Positions 8,043-17,208 of a stretch of DNA of 64,000 bases are shown piece by piece. The position numbers and the translations under genes were made by a program. The DNA is taken from assembly GCF_034479615.1 (NCBI RefSeq), contig NZ_CP140255.1:1984001-2048000 (forward strand). The letters run 5' to 3'. The notes under the pieces are model-generated. The model made no database searches. It was not told the DNA's origin and saw only the letters and a program-made list of their open reading frames with translations. Origin of the DNA: Vreelandella neptunia. Lineage in GTDB: Bacteria > Pseudomonadota > Gammaproteobacteria > Pseudomonadales > Halomonadaceae. Every line of letters begins with the position of its first letter. Within the stretch, counting starts at the first letter, position 1.

Positions 8043-8834
8043 TTACTCGGTCCAGCCAGGAACTGCTGCGCCTTTGAACAGCTCTTCAGCTTTCTCGATC
8101 ACTTCGTCGCGCTGATAGGCGTCGACTAACTGGCGAATCTCTTCACGCTCTTCGTCACCGCCGCGAACCGCAATCAGGTTGACGTAAGGAGACTCAGGGC
8201 CCTCTTTGATCAAAGCGTCATCCAGGCTTAAACCAGCTGGCTGCGCGAAGGTGTTGTTGATGAATGCCATGTCCACATCGGGCAGCACGCGGGGTAGCTG
8301 GGCGGCTTCAATTTCGCGGAAGCGGAAGTCGCGAGGGTTTTCAGCAATATCGATCGGTGTTGATTCGAGAAATTCAGGGTCGTTGAGGGTTATCAGGCCT
8401 TCGTTGTGCATCAAAATCAGCGCGCGACCTTCATTGGAAGGGTCGTTGGGTAGTGCGATTTGCGCGCCGTCAGGTAGGTCATCGATACTATCGTATTTTT
8501 CTGAGTAAGCGCCAATCGGGTATACGAAGGTGTAGCCAGCGATTGCCAGGTCATAGCCACGGTCATCGACCATCGACTGTAAGTAGGGCTCATGCTGGTA
8601 AGCATTAGCGTCTAAGCTGCCGTCGGCCAAGGCGGCGTTCGGGGTAACATAATCAGTGAATTCGATGATTTCCACATCAAGGTCGTACTCTTCTTTGGCA
8701 ATGCGCGCCGCCACTTCCATCACTTCTGTTTCAGGGCCCGCAACGGTGCCCATTTTGATGCTGCGCGTTTCAGCATTGGCGACGTTAACCGCAAGCGCCA
8801 GGGCTGTAAGACTACCAATGATCAGTTTTTGCAT
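8043..8834 (-). CDS. metQ: Methionine ABC transporter substrate-binding protein
   Basis: MetQ captures D/L-methionine in the periplasm for the MetNI importer. The 263-residue product has an N-terminal signal peptide (MQKLIIGSLTALALA, predicted cut after ANA) and the NLPA lipoprotein-family fold. Visible landmarks are KMGTVAGPETEVM, the VTPNAALADGSLDANAYQHEPYL substrate region split by ordinary residues, and PNDPSNEGRAL. Unlike E. coli MetQ it has no lipobox Cys at the cleavage site, so it should be a free periplasmic protein. The ATG at 8834 is preceded by GGAGAG. It is the third gene of metN-metI-metQ. Confidence 0.94.
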   Translation of the reverse strand: MQKLIIGSLTALALAVNVANAETRSIKMGTVAGPETEVMEVAARIAKEEYDLDVEIIEFTDYVTPNAALADGSLDANAYQHEPYLQSMVDDRGYDLAIAGYTFVYPIGAYSEKYDSIDDLPDGAQIALPNDPSNEGRALILMHNEGLITLNDPEFLESTPIDIAENPRDFRFREIEAAQLPRVLPDVDMAFINNTFAQPAGLSLDDALIKEGPESPYVNLIAVRGGDEEREEIRQLVDAYQRDEVIEKAEELFKGAAVPGWTE

Positions 8835-8937
8835 GAGGTCTCTCCAGTGACGTTGTGCTTGATGATGCAATGATGCGGCAATAAAAAACCGTTGTCTAAT
8901 GCATTTTGGTTATATTGGATGGCTAATGATCGGGCTG

Positions 8938-9591
8938 CTACTTGCGGTCACTTTTGCGCACCAAGTAGTCACCCAAACTCTGAAAGCCCTGCACCATGAC
9001 AACCAAGATAACCACCGTAATCAGCATGATAGTCGGGTTGAAGCGGTTGTAACCATAGCGAATGCCTAAGTCGCCAAGGCCACCGCCACCCACTGCACCC
9101 GCCATGGCTGAGTAGCTCACTAGCGTGACCACGGTAATCGTTAAGCCGGTCATGATCCCGCCGCGAGCTTCTGGAATCAGCACTTTGCCAATAATTTGCC
9201 AAGGCGTTGCGCCCATGGCTTGGGCGGCTTCAATTAATCCTGGCGAGATTTCATTAAGTGCCGCCTCGACCAGCCGAGCGACAAACGGAATAGCGGCAAT
9301 CGTAAGCGGTACCGACGCAGCGTTAATGCCAATCGAGGTGCCCACCAGCATGCGCGTAAAAGGAATGATCGCCACCATCAAAATAATAAACGGGATGGAA
9401 CGGCCAACGTTGGTAATAATACTCAGTACTTGATTAAGTACGGGCTTTGCCAATATTTGCCGCGGACGCGTGACATACAGCATTACCCCAAGGGGCAAGC
9501 CCACAAGGGTAGAAATAAGTCCTGAAACGGCCACCATATAAAGGGTATCCAGCGTGGCCTGTAAAATGAGATCAATCATTGCGCTGGACAT
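8938..9591 (-). CDS. metI: Methionine ABC transporter permease
   Basis: This 217-residue inner-membrane permease has about five transmembrane helices and the EAA loop typical of importers, seen here as EAAQAMGATPWQIIGKVLIPEA. It forms the MetN2I2 complex. GGAGG lies 9 bases before the ATG at 9591, and the start overlaps the 3' end of metN by 20 bases, so coupling is likely. The gap of about 100 bases to metQ contains no visible terminator. Confidence 0.95.
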   Translation of the reverse strand: MSSAMIDLILQATLDTLYMVAVSGLISTLVGLPLGVMLYVTRPRQILAKPVLNQVLSIITNVGRSIPFIILMVAIIPFTRMLVGTSIGINAASVPLTIAAIPFVARLVEAALNEISPGLIEAAQAMGATPWQIIGKVLIPEARGGIMTGLTITVVTLVSYSAMAGAVGGGGLGDLGIRYGYNRFNPTIMLITVVILVVMVQGFQSLGDYLVRKSDRK

Positions 9592-10630
9592 GGCCGAGTA
9601 CCTCCACTTGCAGTTGATGAGATTCGAGATAGTGCATGGCTTGCTGGGTTTGCGTTGGTGAACCTAATAGTTCCGCAATCATCAGGCCCAGGGTGCGCTC
9701 CTGAATCGACTCTACCTTTGCTTGTAAAATGCTGACATCGACCCCGCACTCTCGAGCAAGGCGGGAAATCAACGGCGTCGAGACCGCATCGCCAGAGAAG
9801 GTTAGGCGTACCACTGGGTGGGTGTTTTCGCCGGGAGCGTCAAGAAGCCTCTCGATCAGCTCTTTGGGCGGCGTTAGCTGCAGGAAGTCGTTGAGAAACT
9901 CACGACCCAGCTGGGTGCGTGGGGCGGTAAAGAAGTCGCCGACTTCCGAGTCTTCCACCAGTTCGCCGTCTGAAATCAGGCTCACCCGATGGCAAATCGA
10001 TTTGACTACTTCCATCTCGTGGGTGATCAGCAGGATGGTAATGCCCAGTTGATGGTTAATATCGCGCAGCAGTTCCAGTATTGAGCTGGTGGTTTGTGGG
10101 TCTAGGGCAGAGGTTGCCTCATCGCAGAGCAGTACCTGAGGCTTACTGGCTAGCGCCCGGGCAATTGCTACCCGCTGTTTTTGACCGCCGGAAAGCTGAG
10201 CAGGGTACTGGTTGGCTTTATCCGCCAGACCTACCATTTCCAGGAGCGGAATAACGCGATCACGAACGGTTCGGCGTTTTTGCCCCATGAGCTCTAAAGG
10301 CAGGGCGACGTTGTCGAACACCGTGCGTGTGGTCAATAGATTAAAGTGCTGAAAAATCATGCCAATACGGTGGCGCGCGCGGTTGAGTGCTGCGTTGCTC
10401 AGCTGGGTCATTTCCTGACCATCGACCGTGACGCTACCGCTCGTGGGGCGCTCTAAGAGATTAACGCAGCGAATCAGCGTTGATTTGCCTGCGCCTGAGA
10501 GGCCGATGACGCCGTGAATAGTGCCTTTGGGCACACTGAGAGTGGCATTTTTGAGCGCATGGACGGCATTAGTGCCGCTGCCCTTGTTGTTACTGAAATA
10601 GGTTTTACTGACGTTGCTAAGTTCAATCAT
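9572..10630 (-). CDS. metN: Methionine ABC transporter ATP-binding protein
   Basis: MetN powers methionine import. The product of 352 residues has the ABC domain with Walker A GLSGAGKST, the signature LSGGQKQRVAIARAL, Walker B LLCDEATSALD and an H-loop ITHEMEVV. A C-terminal NIL domain of about 90 residues follows, which in E. coli MetN binds methionine and causes trans-inhibition. The start at 10630 (MIELSNVSK) fits the family. A longer in-frame extension reads into the leader and is rejected. An intrinsic terminator sits about 75 bases upstream of the start, implying attenuation. Confidence 0.96.
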   Translation of the reverse strand: MIELSNVSKTYFSNNKGSGTNAVHALKNATLSVPKGTIHGVIGLSGAGKSTLIRCVNLLERPTSGSVTVDGQEMTQLSNAALNRARHRIGMIFQHFNLLTTRTVFDNVALPLELMGQKRRTVRDRVIPLLEMVGLADKANQYPAQLSGGQKQRVAIARALASKPQVLLCDEATSALDPQTTSSILELLRDINHQLGITILLITHEMEVVKSICHRVSLISDGELVEDSEVGDFFTAPRTQLGREFLNDFLQLTPPKELIERLLDAPGENTHPVVRLTFSGDAVSTPLISRLARECGVDVSILQAKVESIQERTLGLMIAELLGSPTQTQQAMHYLESHQLQVEVLGHVQRND

Positions 10631-10702
10631 AGCGTCTGCCTTAACGGTAGGCCGAAGACGGAGAGCGGGGTGCGAACAGAGAGCGGGCCAGTGTTGAAGT
10701 GA

Positions 10703-10732
10703 AAATAAAAAAGGCCACCCTAATGGGCGGCC
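10703..10732 (-). terminator. Intrinsic terminator in the metN leader (attenuator)
   Basis: On the minus strand the stem GGCCGCCC, loop ATTA and GGGTGGCC form 8 pairs (one G-U), followed by TTTTTTATTTT. No upstream gene on this strand could need it, since the neighbour (ribE) is divergent. It must therefore act within the metN leader, between the promoter near 10850-10880 and the metN start. Confidence 0.85.
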
Positions 10733-10753
10733 ATCAACGCTGGACACACCCTT

Positions 10754-10837
10754 TTAGCTGCACTTCACTAGGTCAATCACCAATACTACGTCAGTGACCA
10801 AGTGGACGCCCGCAATCTGGGTACAAATCGGCGTCAT
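10754..10837 (-). CDS. Possible 27-codon leader peptide upstream of metN
   Basis: An ATG at 10837 opens a 27-codon frame ending TAA at 10754, about 20 bases before the leader terminator stem. It is rich in Val (6), Ile (3) and Leu (3) and has no internal Met. There is no clear Shine-Dalgarno sequence, and the ATG overlaps an ATG-TAA minimal frame. Translation is therefore uncertain. The frame may be incidental to a structured leader RNA. Confidence 0.3.
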   Translation of the reverse strand: MTPICTQIAGVHLVTDVVLVIDLVKCS

Positions 10838-10852
10838 TACATTTGCGGCAAA

Positions 10853-10881
10853 ATTTTAGAGTTAGGTTGCTGTTTTGTCAA
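10853..10881 (-). promoter_or_regulatory. Strong sigma70 promoter of metNIQ
   Basis: On the minus strand, a consensus TTGACA (10876-10881) and TAAAAT (10853-10858) are separated by exactly 17 bases. Transcription would start near 10846 and give a leader of about 215 bases containing the attenuator. No SAM-I riboswitch core was recognised in the leader. Confidence 0.8.
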
Positions 10882-11201
10882 TTTTAGCCGCCTGATTTTA
10901 TGTTTTAAGCTTGTGAATTAGCATTATTTTCTAATTTTTATGAATGTTTTGGTTTTTAGTTCTGTGGGCGTGGTTTGAAAAGCTCTCCACTGGAGGAAAT
11001 TAGCTTAAGCAGCCATGGGAAAGTGGGTGGCGTACAATAGGTCGCTCAAGAAACCATCGTTACTGAGTGCACAAGCATGAGGCACCAGTAGTAAGCTTGC
11101 GCCAATGATTTAATGTTTTGGCTGCACAGGCCTTACTGCTCGGTCTTTACGACTCAATTTTTACCACACGGTTTTTACTACATTTAGGAGAGAAGAGCCT
11201 T

Positions 11202-11828
11202 ATGTTTACTGGCATTGTGCAAGGGGTAGCCAGAGTAGTGGCGGTGCGTGAGCTAGAGGATTTTCGTGTGCATGTGGTGGAGTTGCCGCCCTCAATGCGT
11301 GAGGGGCTTGAGATCGGAGCGTCCGTTGCTCATAACGGCGTTTGCTTAACAGTAACGGCGATTGAGGGCAGCAACGTTAGTTTTGATTTGATGCGTGAAA
11401 CGTTGCGATTGACTAATCTTGGTGCAATCACCCCTGGGCAATGCGTCAATATAGAGCGCGCTGCGCGTTTTGGTGATGAAATCGGTGGGCACTCCATGTC
11501 GGGCCATATTATATCCATGGCAGAAGTAGTGGCCATCGAAGAGGCGCCCAACAACCGTCGGCTGTGGTTCTCGCTACCCGAAAGGCTGGGCCGATTCGTG
11601 TTTGAAAAGGGCTACATCGGGGTAGACGGCATCAGCTTAACCATTGGCGATGTACGCGTTACTGAGAGTGGGGCCGTGGAGTTCAGCGTCAATTTAATTC
11701 CTGAAACGCTGTCGCGCACCATTCTTCAGGATCGTGCACCTGGGGATCAGGTCAATATTGAAATTGACCCGCAAACCCAGGTAATCGTTGAAACCGTTGA
11801 GCGCATATTGTCGCAACAGAACCGGTAA
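11202..11828 (+). CDS. ribE: Riboflavin synthase, alpha subunit
   Basis: This enzyme dismutates two 6,7-dimethyl-8-ribityllumazine molecules to riboflavin plus pyrimidinedione. The 208-residue product begins with the invariant MFTGIVQG and shows the two internally repeated lumazine-binding barrels, each with a GxSVAHNGVCLTV-like or KGYIGVDGISLTI-like block. The start at 11202 follows TAGGAGAGA. Upstream in-frame Met codons are rejected because the family always begins at MFTG. No FMN riboswitch core was found in the 300 bases upstream. E. coli calls this gene ribC. Confidence 0.95.
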   Translation: MFTGIVQGVARVVAVRELEDFRVHVVELPPSMREGLEIGASVAHNGVCLTVTAIEGSNVSFDLMRETLRLTNLGAITPGQCVNIERAARFGDEIGGHSMSGHIISMAEVVAIEEAPNNRRLWFSLPERLGRFVFEKGYIGVDGISLTIGDVRVTESGAVEFSVNLIPETLSRTILQDRAPGDQVNIEIDPQTQVIVETVERILSQQNR

Positions 11829-12036
11829 TGGTGTTTATTGGTTGTTGGGCTGACCGATCGGTTAGATCATGGCCTGAAGATTGCTAGGTATTCGGCAGCG
11901 GAGCGGTTTCCGCCGACATTGGTCGCCATGCTAAGAGGCTCGCGTCGAGGCGCGCGTTTCGGTAGTATGTGCGGCTTTTCTCAGCACCAGAATGCATACA
12001 CGTCATGCGACGTTAGCGCTAAGGACAACAAACTTC

Positions 12037-13335
12037 ATGAAACTTCTGGATAACTATTTCAAGCTCTCCGAGCAAAAAACCAACGTGAAAACAGAAGTTA
12101 TCGCAGGGATTACCACCTTCCTGACGATGGCCTACATCATCTTTGTAAACCCGAGCATCCTGTCTGAGGCGGGGATGGACTACGGCGCGGTGTTCGTGGC
12201 GACGTGTCTCGCAGCGGCGATTGGCTGTTTCGTCATGGGGATGTGGGCTAACTACCCGATTGCCCAGGCGCCCGGTATGGGCTTGAACGCCTTTTTCACC
12301 TACGGCGTGGTGTTGGGGATGGGCTATACCTGGGAAGCCGCGTTGGGTGCGGTCTTCTTCTCCGGCTTAACCTTCTTCTTGCTAAGTATTTTTAAAATTC
12401 GCGAGTGGATTATTAACTCCATTCCCATGACGCTTAGGCTAGGTATCGCCGCCGGTATAGGTTTGTTCTTGGCGATGATTGCGCTTAAGAACGCCGGTAT
12501 TGTGGTTGCCAACCCTGCGACCTTTGTTTCCCTGGGTGATCTTTCCCAACCTCCGGCTATTTATGCGCTGCTGGGCTTCTTTGTGATTACCGCGCTATCT
12601 TACTTGCGAGTGACGGGTGCCGTCATGATCGGGATTTTGGGTATTACTATTGCTGCAATGGTGCTTGGCCATAACGAATACGGCGGTCTGATGTCGATGC
12701 CGCCCTCTATTGCACCTACCTTTATGGCAATGGATTTGGTGGGCGCGCTGGATGTAGCAATGCTTAGCGTGATCTTTGCCTTCTTGTTTGTAGATCTCTT
12801 CGATACCTCAGGCACACTGGTTGGCGTTGCTCACCGCGGCAAGTTGCTGGACAAGGATGGCAAGTTACCACGCATTGGTCGTGCCATGATGGCCGACAGT
12901 ACCGCGTCAATGGCGGGTGCCGCCCTGGGTACTTCCACTACGACGAGCTACATTGAATCTACTGCGGGTATCGCATCGGGTGGCCGTACTGGGTTAACGG
13001 CGGTAGTGGTTGGCGTTTTGTTCCTGATCAGCCTCTTCTTTGCTCCGCTGGCGGGTTCAATTCCAGCCTACGCTACCGCGGGTGCACTGCTGTATGTAGC
13101 GGTGTTAATGGCAGGTAGTTTGGCCCACGCTAATTGGGAAGACCCCACTGATGCCGCGCCGGTACTGATTGCTGCCCTGGCGATGCCGCTGACATTTTCG
13201 ATTGCCGAAGGTATCGCGCTTGGCTTTATTAGCTATGTGGCGATCAAAACGCTGTCGGGCCGCTTTGCCGACCTGAACCCGGCGGTGATTATTTTGGCGC
13301 TGCTGTTTGCGACAAGATATCTTTTCTTGGTTTGA
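12037..13335 (+). CDS. AzgA-type NCS2 purine permease
   Basis: The 432-residue inner-membrane protein has about 12-14 hydrophobic helices and the AzgA/COG2252 landmarks. These are the N-terminal TEVIAGITTFLTMAYI, the QAPGMGLNAFF motif of helix 3, and the DLFDTSGTLVGVA and GTSTTTSYIEST blocks. Members such as E. coli AdeQ, PurP, GhxP and GhxQ import adenine or guanine/hypoxanthine with protons. Substrate cannot be fixed by eye. The apt gene follows 39 bases later, which argues for adenine. AAGGA precedes the ATG. Confidence 0.9.
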   Translation: MKLLDNYFKLSEQKTNVKTEVIAGITTFLTMAYIIFVNPSILSEAGMDYGAVFVATCLAAAIGCFVMGMWANYPIAQAPGMGLNAFFTYGVVLGMGYTWEAALGAVFFSGLTFFLLSIFKIREWIINSIPMTLRLGIAAGIGLFLAMIALKNAGIVVANPATFVSLGDLSQPPAIYALLGFFVITALSYLRVTGAVMIGILGITIAAMVLGHNEYGGLMSMPPSIAPTFMAMDLVGALDVAMLSVIFAFLFVDLFDTSGTLVGVAHRGKLLDKDGKLPRIGRAMMADSTASMAGAALGTSTTTSYIESTAGIASGGRTGLTAVVVGVLFLISLFFAPLAGSIPAYATAGALLYVAVLMAGSLAHANWEDPTDAAPVLIAALAMPLTFSIAEGIALGFISYVAIKTLSGRFADLNPAVIILALLFATRYLFLV

Positions 13336-13374
13336 TTAATCATTACCACTTTTTATTACTCAATGAGAGACGCG

Positions 13375-13920
13375 ATGAGCATCTACGGCGACTACATTAA
13401 GTCCGTTATTCGCACGGTTCCTGATTGGCCTGAACAAGGGGTGAATTTTCGTGATATCACCCCGTTGCTGCAAAATAGTGCGGCCTTTCGCAAACTGATC
13501 GATAGCTTCGTTCATCGCTATCAGGAGATGAACCTGGATGCCATCGCGGCGATTGATGCGCGTGGTTTTATCATTGGCGCGCCGCTTGCGTATGAGTTGG
13601 GCTGCAGCTTTGTGCCGGTGCGTAAGAAGGGCAAGCTACCCTTCAAGACCATCAGCGAGACGTATACGCTGGAATATGGGCATTCTGAAGTGGAACTGCA
13701 CTCCGATGCGTTCCAGAAAGATGATCGTATCCTGCTAATGGATGACCTGATCGCCACCGGTGGCACCATGCTGGCAGCGGCCAACTTGATCCAGCGCAGC
13801 GGAGGCCAGGTGGTTGAGACAGCCACTATTATCGATCTACCCGAGCTGGGTGGTTCACAGAAAATTCGCGATGCCGGTTACAGCGTATTCGCCGTTTGTT
13901 CTTTCAATGAAGACGAGTAA
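13375..13920 (+). CDS. apt: Adenine phosphoribosyltransferase
   Basis: Apt converts adenine and PRPP to AMP. The 181-residue product has the APRT N terminus ([22 protein letters not shown] region), the [11 protein letters not shown] loop, RKKGKLP and the PRPP-binding [12 protein letters not shown]. The second ATG (13375) is preferred over 13363 because GAGAGACG lies at the right distance. It sits between a purine permease and gpt with short spacers, forming a purine salvage unit. Confidence 0.95.
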   Translation: MSIYGDYIKSVIRTVPDWPEQGVNFRDITPLLQNSAAFRKLIDSFVHRYQEMNLDAIAAIDARGFIIGAPLAYELGCSFVPVRKKGKLPFKTISETYTLEYGHSEVELHSDAFQKDDRILLMDDLIATGGTMLAAANLIQRSGGQVVETATIIDLPELGGSQKIRDAGYSVFAVCSFNEDE

Positions 13921-13926
13921 TTCCCC

Positions 13927-14406
13927 ATGAGCAGCGATCGCTACCACCAACACTTCACCGTCTCCTGGGATCAGTTGCACCGTGATGTGCGTACGCTTTG
14001 TCACCAGATGATCGAACGTGACTTTAAAGGCATCGTAGCGATTACCCGGGGCGGGTTAATTCCCGCCGCGCTGATTGCTCGGGAGCTTAATATCCGCTTG
14101 ATCGATACCGTGTGTATTAAAAGCTACGACCATATGGATCAAGGCGGCCTGGATATTATGAAGGGCGTCGATCATGACGGTGAAGGCTGGTTGCTGGTCG
14201 ATGACTTGGTGGATACCGGCAAAACGGCGCGGGCAGTACGCAAAATGCTGCCTAAAGCTCACTTTGTGACTATCTATGCCAAGCCGGACGGCCGCCCCCT
14301 GGTGGATCAATATCTGACTGAAGTTGCCCAGCAGTGCTGGATTCAATTCCCGTGGGATATGGGCGTGGCCTACGTTGAGCCGCTTGTTGATCAAATGAAG
14401 AGGTAA
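13927..14406 (+). CDS. gpt: Xanthine (guanine) phosphoribosyltransferase
   Basis: Gpt salvages xanthine and guanine to XMP and GMP. The 159-residue product aligns end to end with E. coli Gpt: the start [39 protein letters not shown], the PRPP loop [31 protein letters not shown] and the C-terminal [11 protein letters not shown]. It begins 6 bases after apt and ends 2 bases before ung, so all three are likely one transcript. Confidence 0.94.
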   Translation: MSSDRYHQHFTVSWDQLHRDVRTLCHQMIERDFKGIVAITRGGLIPAALIARELNIRLIDTVCIKSYDHMDQGGLDIMKGVDHDGEGWLLVDDLVDTGKTARAVRKMLPKAHFVTIYAKPDGRPLVDQYLTEVAQQCWIQFPWDMGVAYVEPLVDQMKR

Positions 14407-14408
14407 TA

Positions 14409-15092
14409 ATGGCCAATCCGCTTCCCGACGATTGGAGTCAGTGGCTGGGTAATGAGTTTCAGGCTGACTATATGCTGGCGCTAAAAGATTTTTTGGCCCA
14501 GCAAAAAGCCGCGAAGAAGATCATATATCCCCACTCAACGCAGTGGTTTCGTGCCTTTGAGCTGACCCCGTTGAACGAAGTGAAGGTGGTTATTTTAGGC
14601 CAGGATCCCTACCACGGGCCCAATCAGGCCCACGGGTTATGCTTTTCCGTGCAGCCCGGGGTACCCGTGCCGCCGTCGCTGGTCAACATCTACAAAGAGT
14701 TGGCCACCGATGTCGGTTTTACCCCCGTGCGCCACGGCCATCTAGAAGCATGGGCCAAGCAGGGCGTGCTGTTGCTAAACACCTCGCTGACCGTGGAGCA
14801 GGGCAATGCGGCCTCGCATCGCGGTAAAGGGTGGGAGCCGTTCACTGACCGCGCGATTGAAACCGTCAGCCAGCACGCGCCGCCGTGTGTGTTTCTGCTC
14901 TGGGGCAGTCATGCCCGCCAGAAGAAGGCACTGATCGACCAGGGGCGCCACTTGATACTGGAAGCCCCGCACCCTTCACCGCTTTCTGCGCACCGGGGTT
15001 TTTTTGGCACTCGGCATTTTTCCCAAGCCAATCAATTTCTGCAAGCGCAAGGGCGAGCACCTATCGAGTGGCAATTGCCGGAAACCCCTTAA
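14409..15092 (+). CDS. ung: Uracil-DNA glycosylase
   Basis: Ung removes uracil from DNA at the start of base-excision repair. The 227-residue family-1 enzyme has the catalytic GQDPYHG (Asp66), the uracil-binding [12 protein letters not shown] and the minor-groove loop [11 protein letters not shown]. It begins 2 bases after gpt. Linkage to salvage genes rather than to repair genes probably reflects co-transcription with nucleobase metabolism. Confidence 0.96.
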   Translation: MANPLPDDWSQWLGNEFQADYMLALKDFLAQQKAAKKIIYPHSTQWFRAFELTPLNEVKVVILGQDPYHGPNQAHGLCFSVQPGVPVPPSLVNIYKELATDVGFTPVRHGHLEAWAKQGVLLLNTSLTVEQGNAASHRGKGWEPFTDRAIETVSQHAPPCVFLLWGSHARQKKALIDQGRHLILEAPHPSPLSAHRGFFGTRHFSQANQFLQAQGRAPIEWQLPETP

Positions 15093-15187
15093 CCTTGTAA
15101 GTGGTTGCGGGTAGAATACGCGCAATTTTGTGCCTAGTTGATGCAACCTTGGTTGCCATTCTGAATCCCCTGCAGTGAGGAAGTCCC

Positions 15188-15817
15188 ATGAGTGTTTACG
15201 CCATTAACCATCCGCTTGTACAACATAAGCTGGGTCTGATGCGCGAAGTTGACCTGAGCACTAAGAGCTTTCGTGAACTGGCAGGTGAAGTCGCCAAGCT
15301 GCTGACCTATGAAGCAACCAAAGGTCTTGAACTGGAAGATCATGAAATTCAGGGATGGAACGGTGAGCCAATTGCAACGCGTCGATTAAAAGGTAAAAAA
15401 GTCACCGTCGTACCGATTCTGCGTGCCGGGCTTGGCATGCTGGAAGGCGTAACGGATTTAATTCCGAGTGCGCGGGTAAGCGTTGTAGGTCTTTATCGTG
15501 ATGAAGAGACGCTGCAGCCGGTGCCTTACTTTGCCAAGTTTGCCAACGATATCGAAGAGCGCATGGCGATCGTGATAGATCCCATGCTGGCCACCGGTGG
15601 TTCGATGGTCGCAACACTGGATATGCTGCGTGAGCGGGGCTGTGAGCATATGAAGGTGATCGTGCTCGTCGCCGCCCCTGAAGGTATCAAGCGGGTGCAG
15701 GACGCTTACCCCGATATTGAAATTTACACCGCCTCAATAGATGACCGCCTCGACGAAAATGGCTACATCGTCCCCGGATTGGGTGACGCTGGCGATAAGA
15801 TTTTCGGAACGCGCTAA
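15188..15817 (+). CDS. upp: Uracil phosphoribosyltransferase
   Basis: Upp makes UMP from uracil and PRPP. The 209-residue product shows the family start [14 protein letters not shown], the RAGLGMLEG segment, the PRPP loop [12 protein letters not shown] and the C-terminal uracil-binding [25 protein letters not shown] precedes the ATG. The permease gene uraA follows on the same strand but beyond an intrinsic terminator. Confidence 0.96.
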   Translation: MSVYAINHPLVQHKLGLMREVDLSTKSFRELAGEVAKLLTYEATKGLELEDHEIQGWNGEPIATRRLKGKKVTVVPILRAGLGMLEGVTDLIPSARVSVVGLYRDEETLQPVPYFAKFANDIEERMAIVIDPMLATGGSMVATLDMLRERGCEHMKVIVLVAAPEGIKRVQDAYPDIEIYTASIDDRLDENGYIVPGLGDAGDKIFGTR

Positions 15818-15833
15818 GCGTCCTTATATTGAT

Positions 15834-15867
15834 TGCCCCTTACGCTTAGCGTCAGGGGCATTTTTTT
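15834..15867 (+). terminator. Intrinsic terminator between upp and uraA
   Basis: TGCCCCT (15834-15840) pairs with AGGGGCA (15854-15860). The inner ACGC/GCGT adds pairs, and seven T residues follow. It lies 16 bases after the upp stop and 37 bases before the uraA ATG, so it either ends upp or sets the upp:uraA ratio. Confidence 0.85.
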
Positions 15868-15904
15868 GCACACCTGCTATTCAATAAACACTAGGAATTC
15901 ACTT

Positions 15905-17137
15905 ATGCGTGAAGCTGCCAGTCAGGCTGAGTCGTGGCCGAAAATCATCTTAACCGGCGCACAAATGCTGTTTGTAGCGTTTGGCGCCTTGGTGCTAGTA
16001 CCGCTTTTGACAGGACTAGACCCAAGCGTTGCCCTGTTCACGGCTGGGGTGGGCACGCTGGTATTTCATGGGGTGACCAAGCAGAGCGTGCCGGTGTTTT
16101 TGGCCTCATCGTTTGCCTTTATAGCGCCTATCCAAGGCTCTGTGGCGAGCTTTGGAGTTTCGGCGACCATGGGTGGGCTAATGGCGGCGGGGCTGGTCTA
16201 TGTGGCGATCTCACAGGCTGTGCGTTTAAAAGGCACTGCCTGGCTGCACCGTTTGCTGCCCGCCGTGGTGGTGGGGCCGGTGATTATGGTGATTGGCCTG
16301 GCGCTGGCGCCGGTGGCAGTTAGCATGGCGACCGGTGAAACCAGCGATAACATCGGTTATGGCGCAGCGATTTTCTTATCAATGACCAGCTTGCTGGTAA
16401 CCCTGGTGCTGGCGGTATTTGGTCGCGGGCTACTTCGCCTTGTACCGATTATGGGCGGCATTGTCACGGGCTATTTGTTAGCGTTGTTGATGGGGGTGGT
16501 TGACTTTACGCCGGTGCACGAGGCGCAGTGGCTATCGATCCCCAGCTTTACCGCACCCAGTTTTCATTGGGCTGCCATTCTATTTATGATTCCGGTCGCT
16601 ATTGCCCCAGCGGTAGAGCACATTGGTGATATGGTGGCGATTGGCTCAGTGACTCGCAAAAACTACCTGGAAAAGCCTGGCCTACACCGCACCCTGTTAG
16701 GCGACGGCTTGGCGACCAGCGTAGCAGCGCTATTCGGCGGACCGCCGAACACCACGTACTCGGAAGTCACCGGAGCGGTAACCCTCACTCGGGCGTTTAA
16801 TCCCAAGTACATGATCGTTGCAGCGATTATTGCCATTGTGCTGGCGTTTGTGTCCAAGCTTGGCGCGCTGCTGCAAACCATTCCTGGGCCGGTAATGGGC
16901 GGTATAATGACGCTGTTGTTTGGTTCCATTGCGGTCGTCGGTATGAACACCCTGGTACGTGCCGGGCAGTCGCTGACGGCACCGCGCAATTTAGTCGTGG
17001 TTTCACTGATACTGGTGTTCGGGATTGGCGGCATGCAGTTTGGCGGTGGCCAGTTTACGCTCCAGGGCGTTAGTCTAGCCGCCTTGGTGGGTATTGTGTT
17101 GAACTGGCTATTACCCCGTGAGCAAGAGGGCGAGTAG
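15905..17137 (+). CDS. uraA: Uracil permease (NCS2 family)
   Basis: UraA imports uracil by proton symport. The 410-residue inner-membrane protein has about 14 hydrophobic helices, an FVAFGALVLVPLLTGLDPS start, the SSFAFIAP strand region, PAVEHIGDMVAIG (the substrate-binding Glu and His) and GGPPNTTYSEVTGA (second binding Glu). The ATG at 15905 follows TAGGA. An upstream in-frame Met would lie inside the terminator hairpin and is rejected. Confidence 0.94.
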   Translation: MREAASQAESWPKIILTGAQMLFVAFGALVLVPLLTGLDPSVALFTAGVGTLVFHGVTKQSVPVFLASSFAFIAPIQGSVASFGVSATMGGLMAAGLVYVAISQAVRLKGTAWLHRLLPAVVVGPVIMVIGLALAPVAVSMATGETSDNIGYGAAIFLSMTSLLVTLVLAVFGRGLLRLVPIMGGIVTGYLLALLMGVVDFTPVHEAQWLSIPSFTAPSFHWAAILFMIPVAIAPAVEHIGDMVAIGSVTRKNYLEKPGLHRTLLGDGLATSVAALFGGPPNTTYSEVTGAVTLTRAFNPKYMIVAAIIAIVLAFVSKLGALLQTIPGPVMGGIMTLLFGSIAVVGMNTLVRAGQSLTAPRNLVVVSLILVFGIGGMQFGGGQFTLQGVSLAALVGIVLNWLLPREQEGE

Positions 17138-17208
17138 AGTCATTCTCTATAACGCTGTGTGAAACGGTAGAACGGTAGCGTTTAGTGATTATCAGGAGTC
17201 TCGGCAGC

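Noticed and set aside
10900..11201. FMN riboswitch upstream of ribE
   Set aside because: The conserved RFN-element blocks were not found, and no terminator or sequestering hairpin was apparent before the ribosome site.
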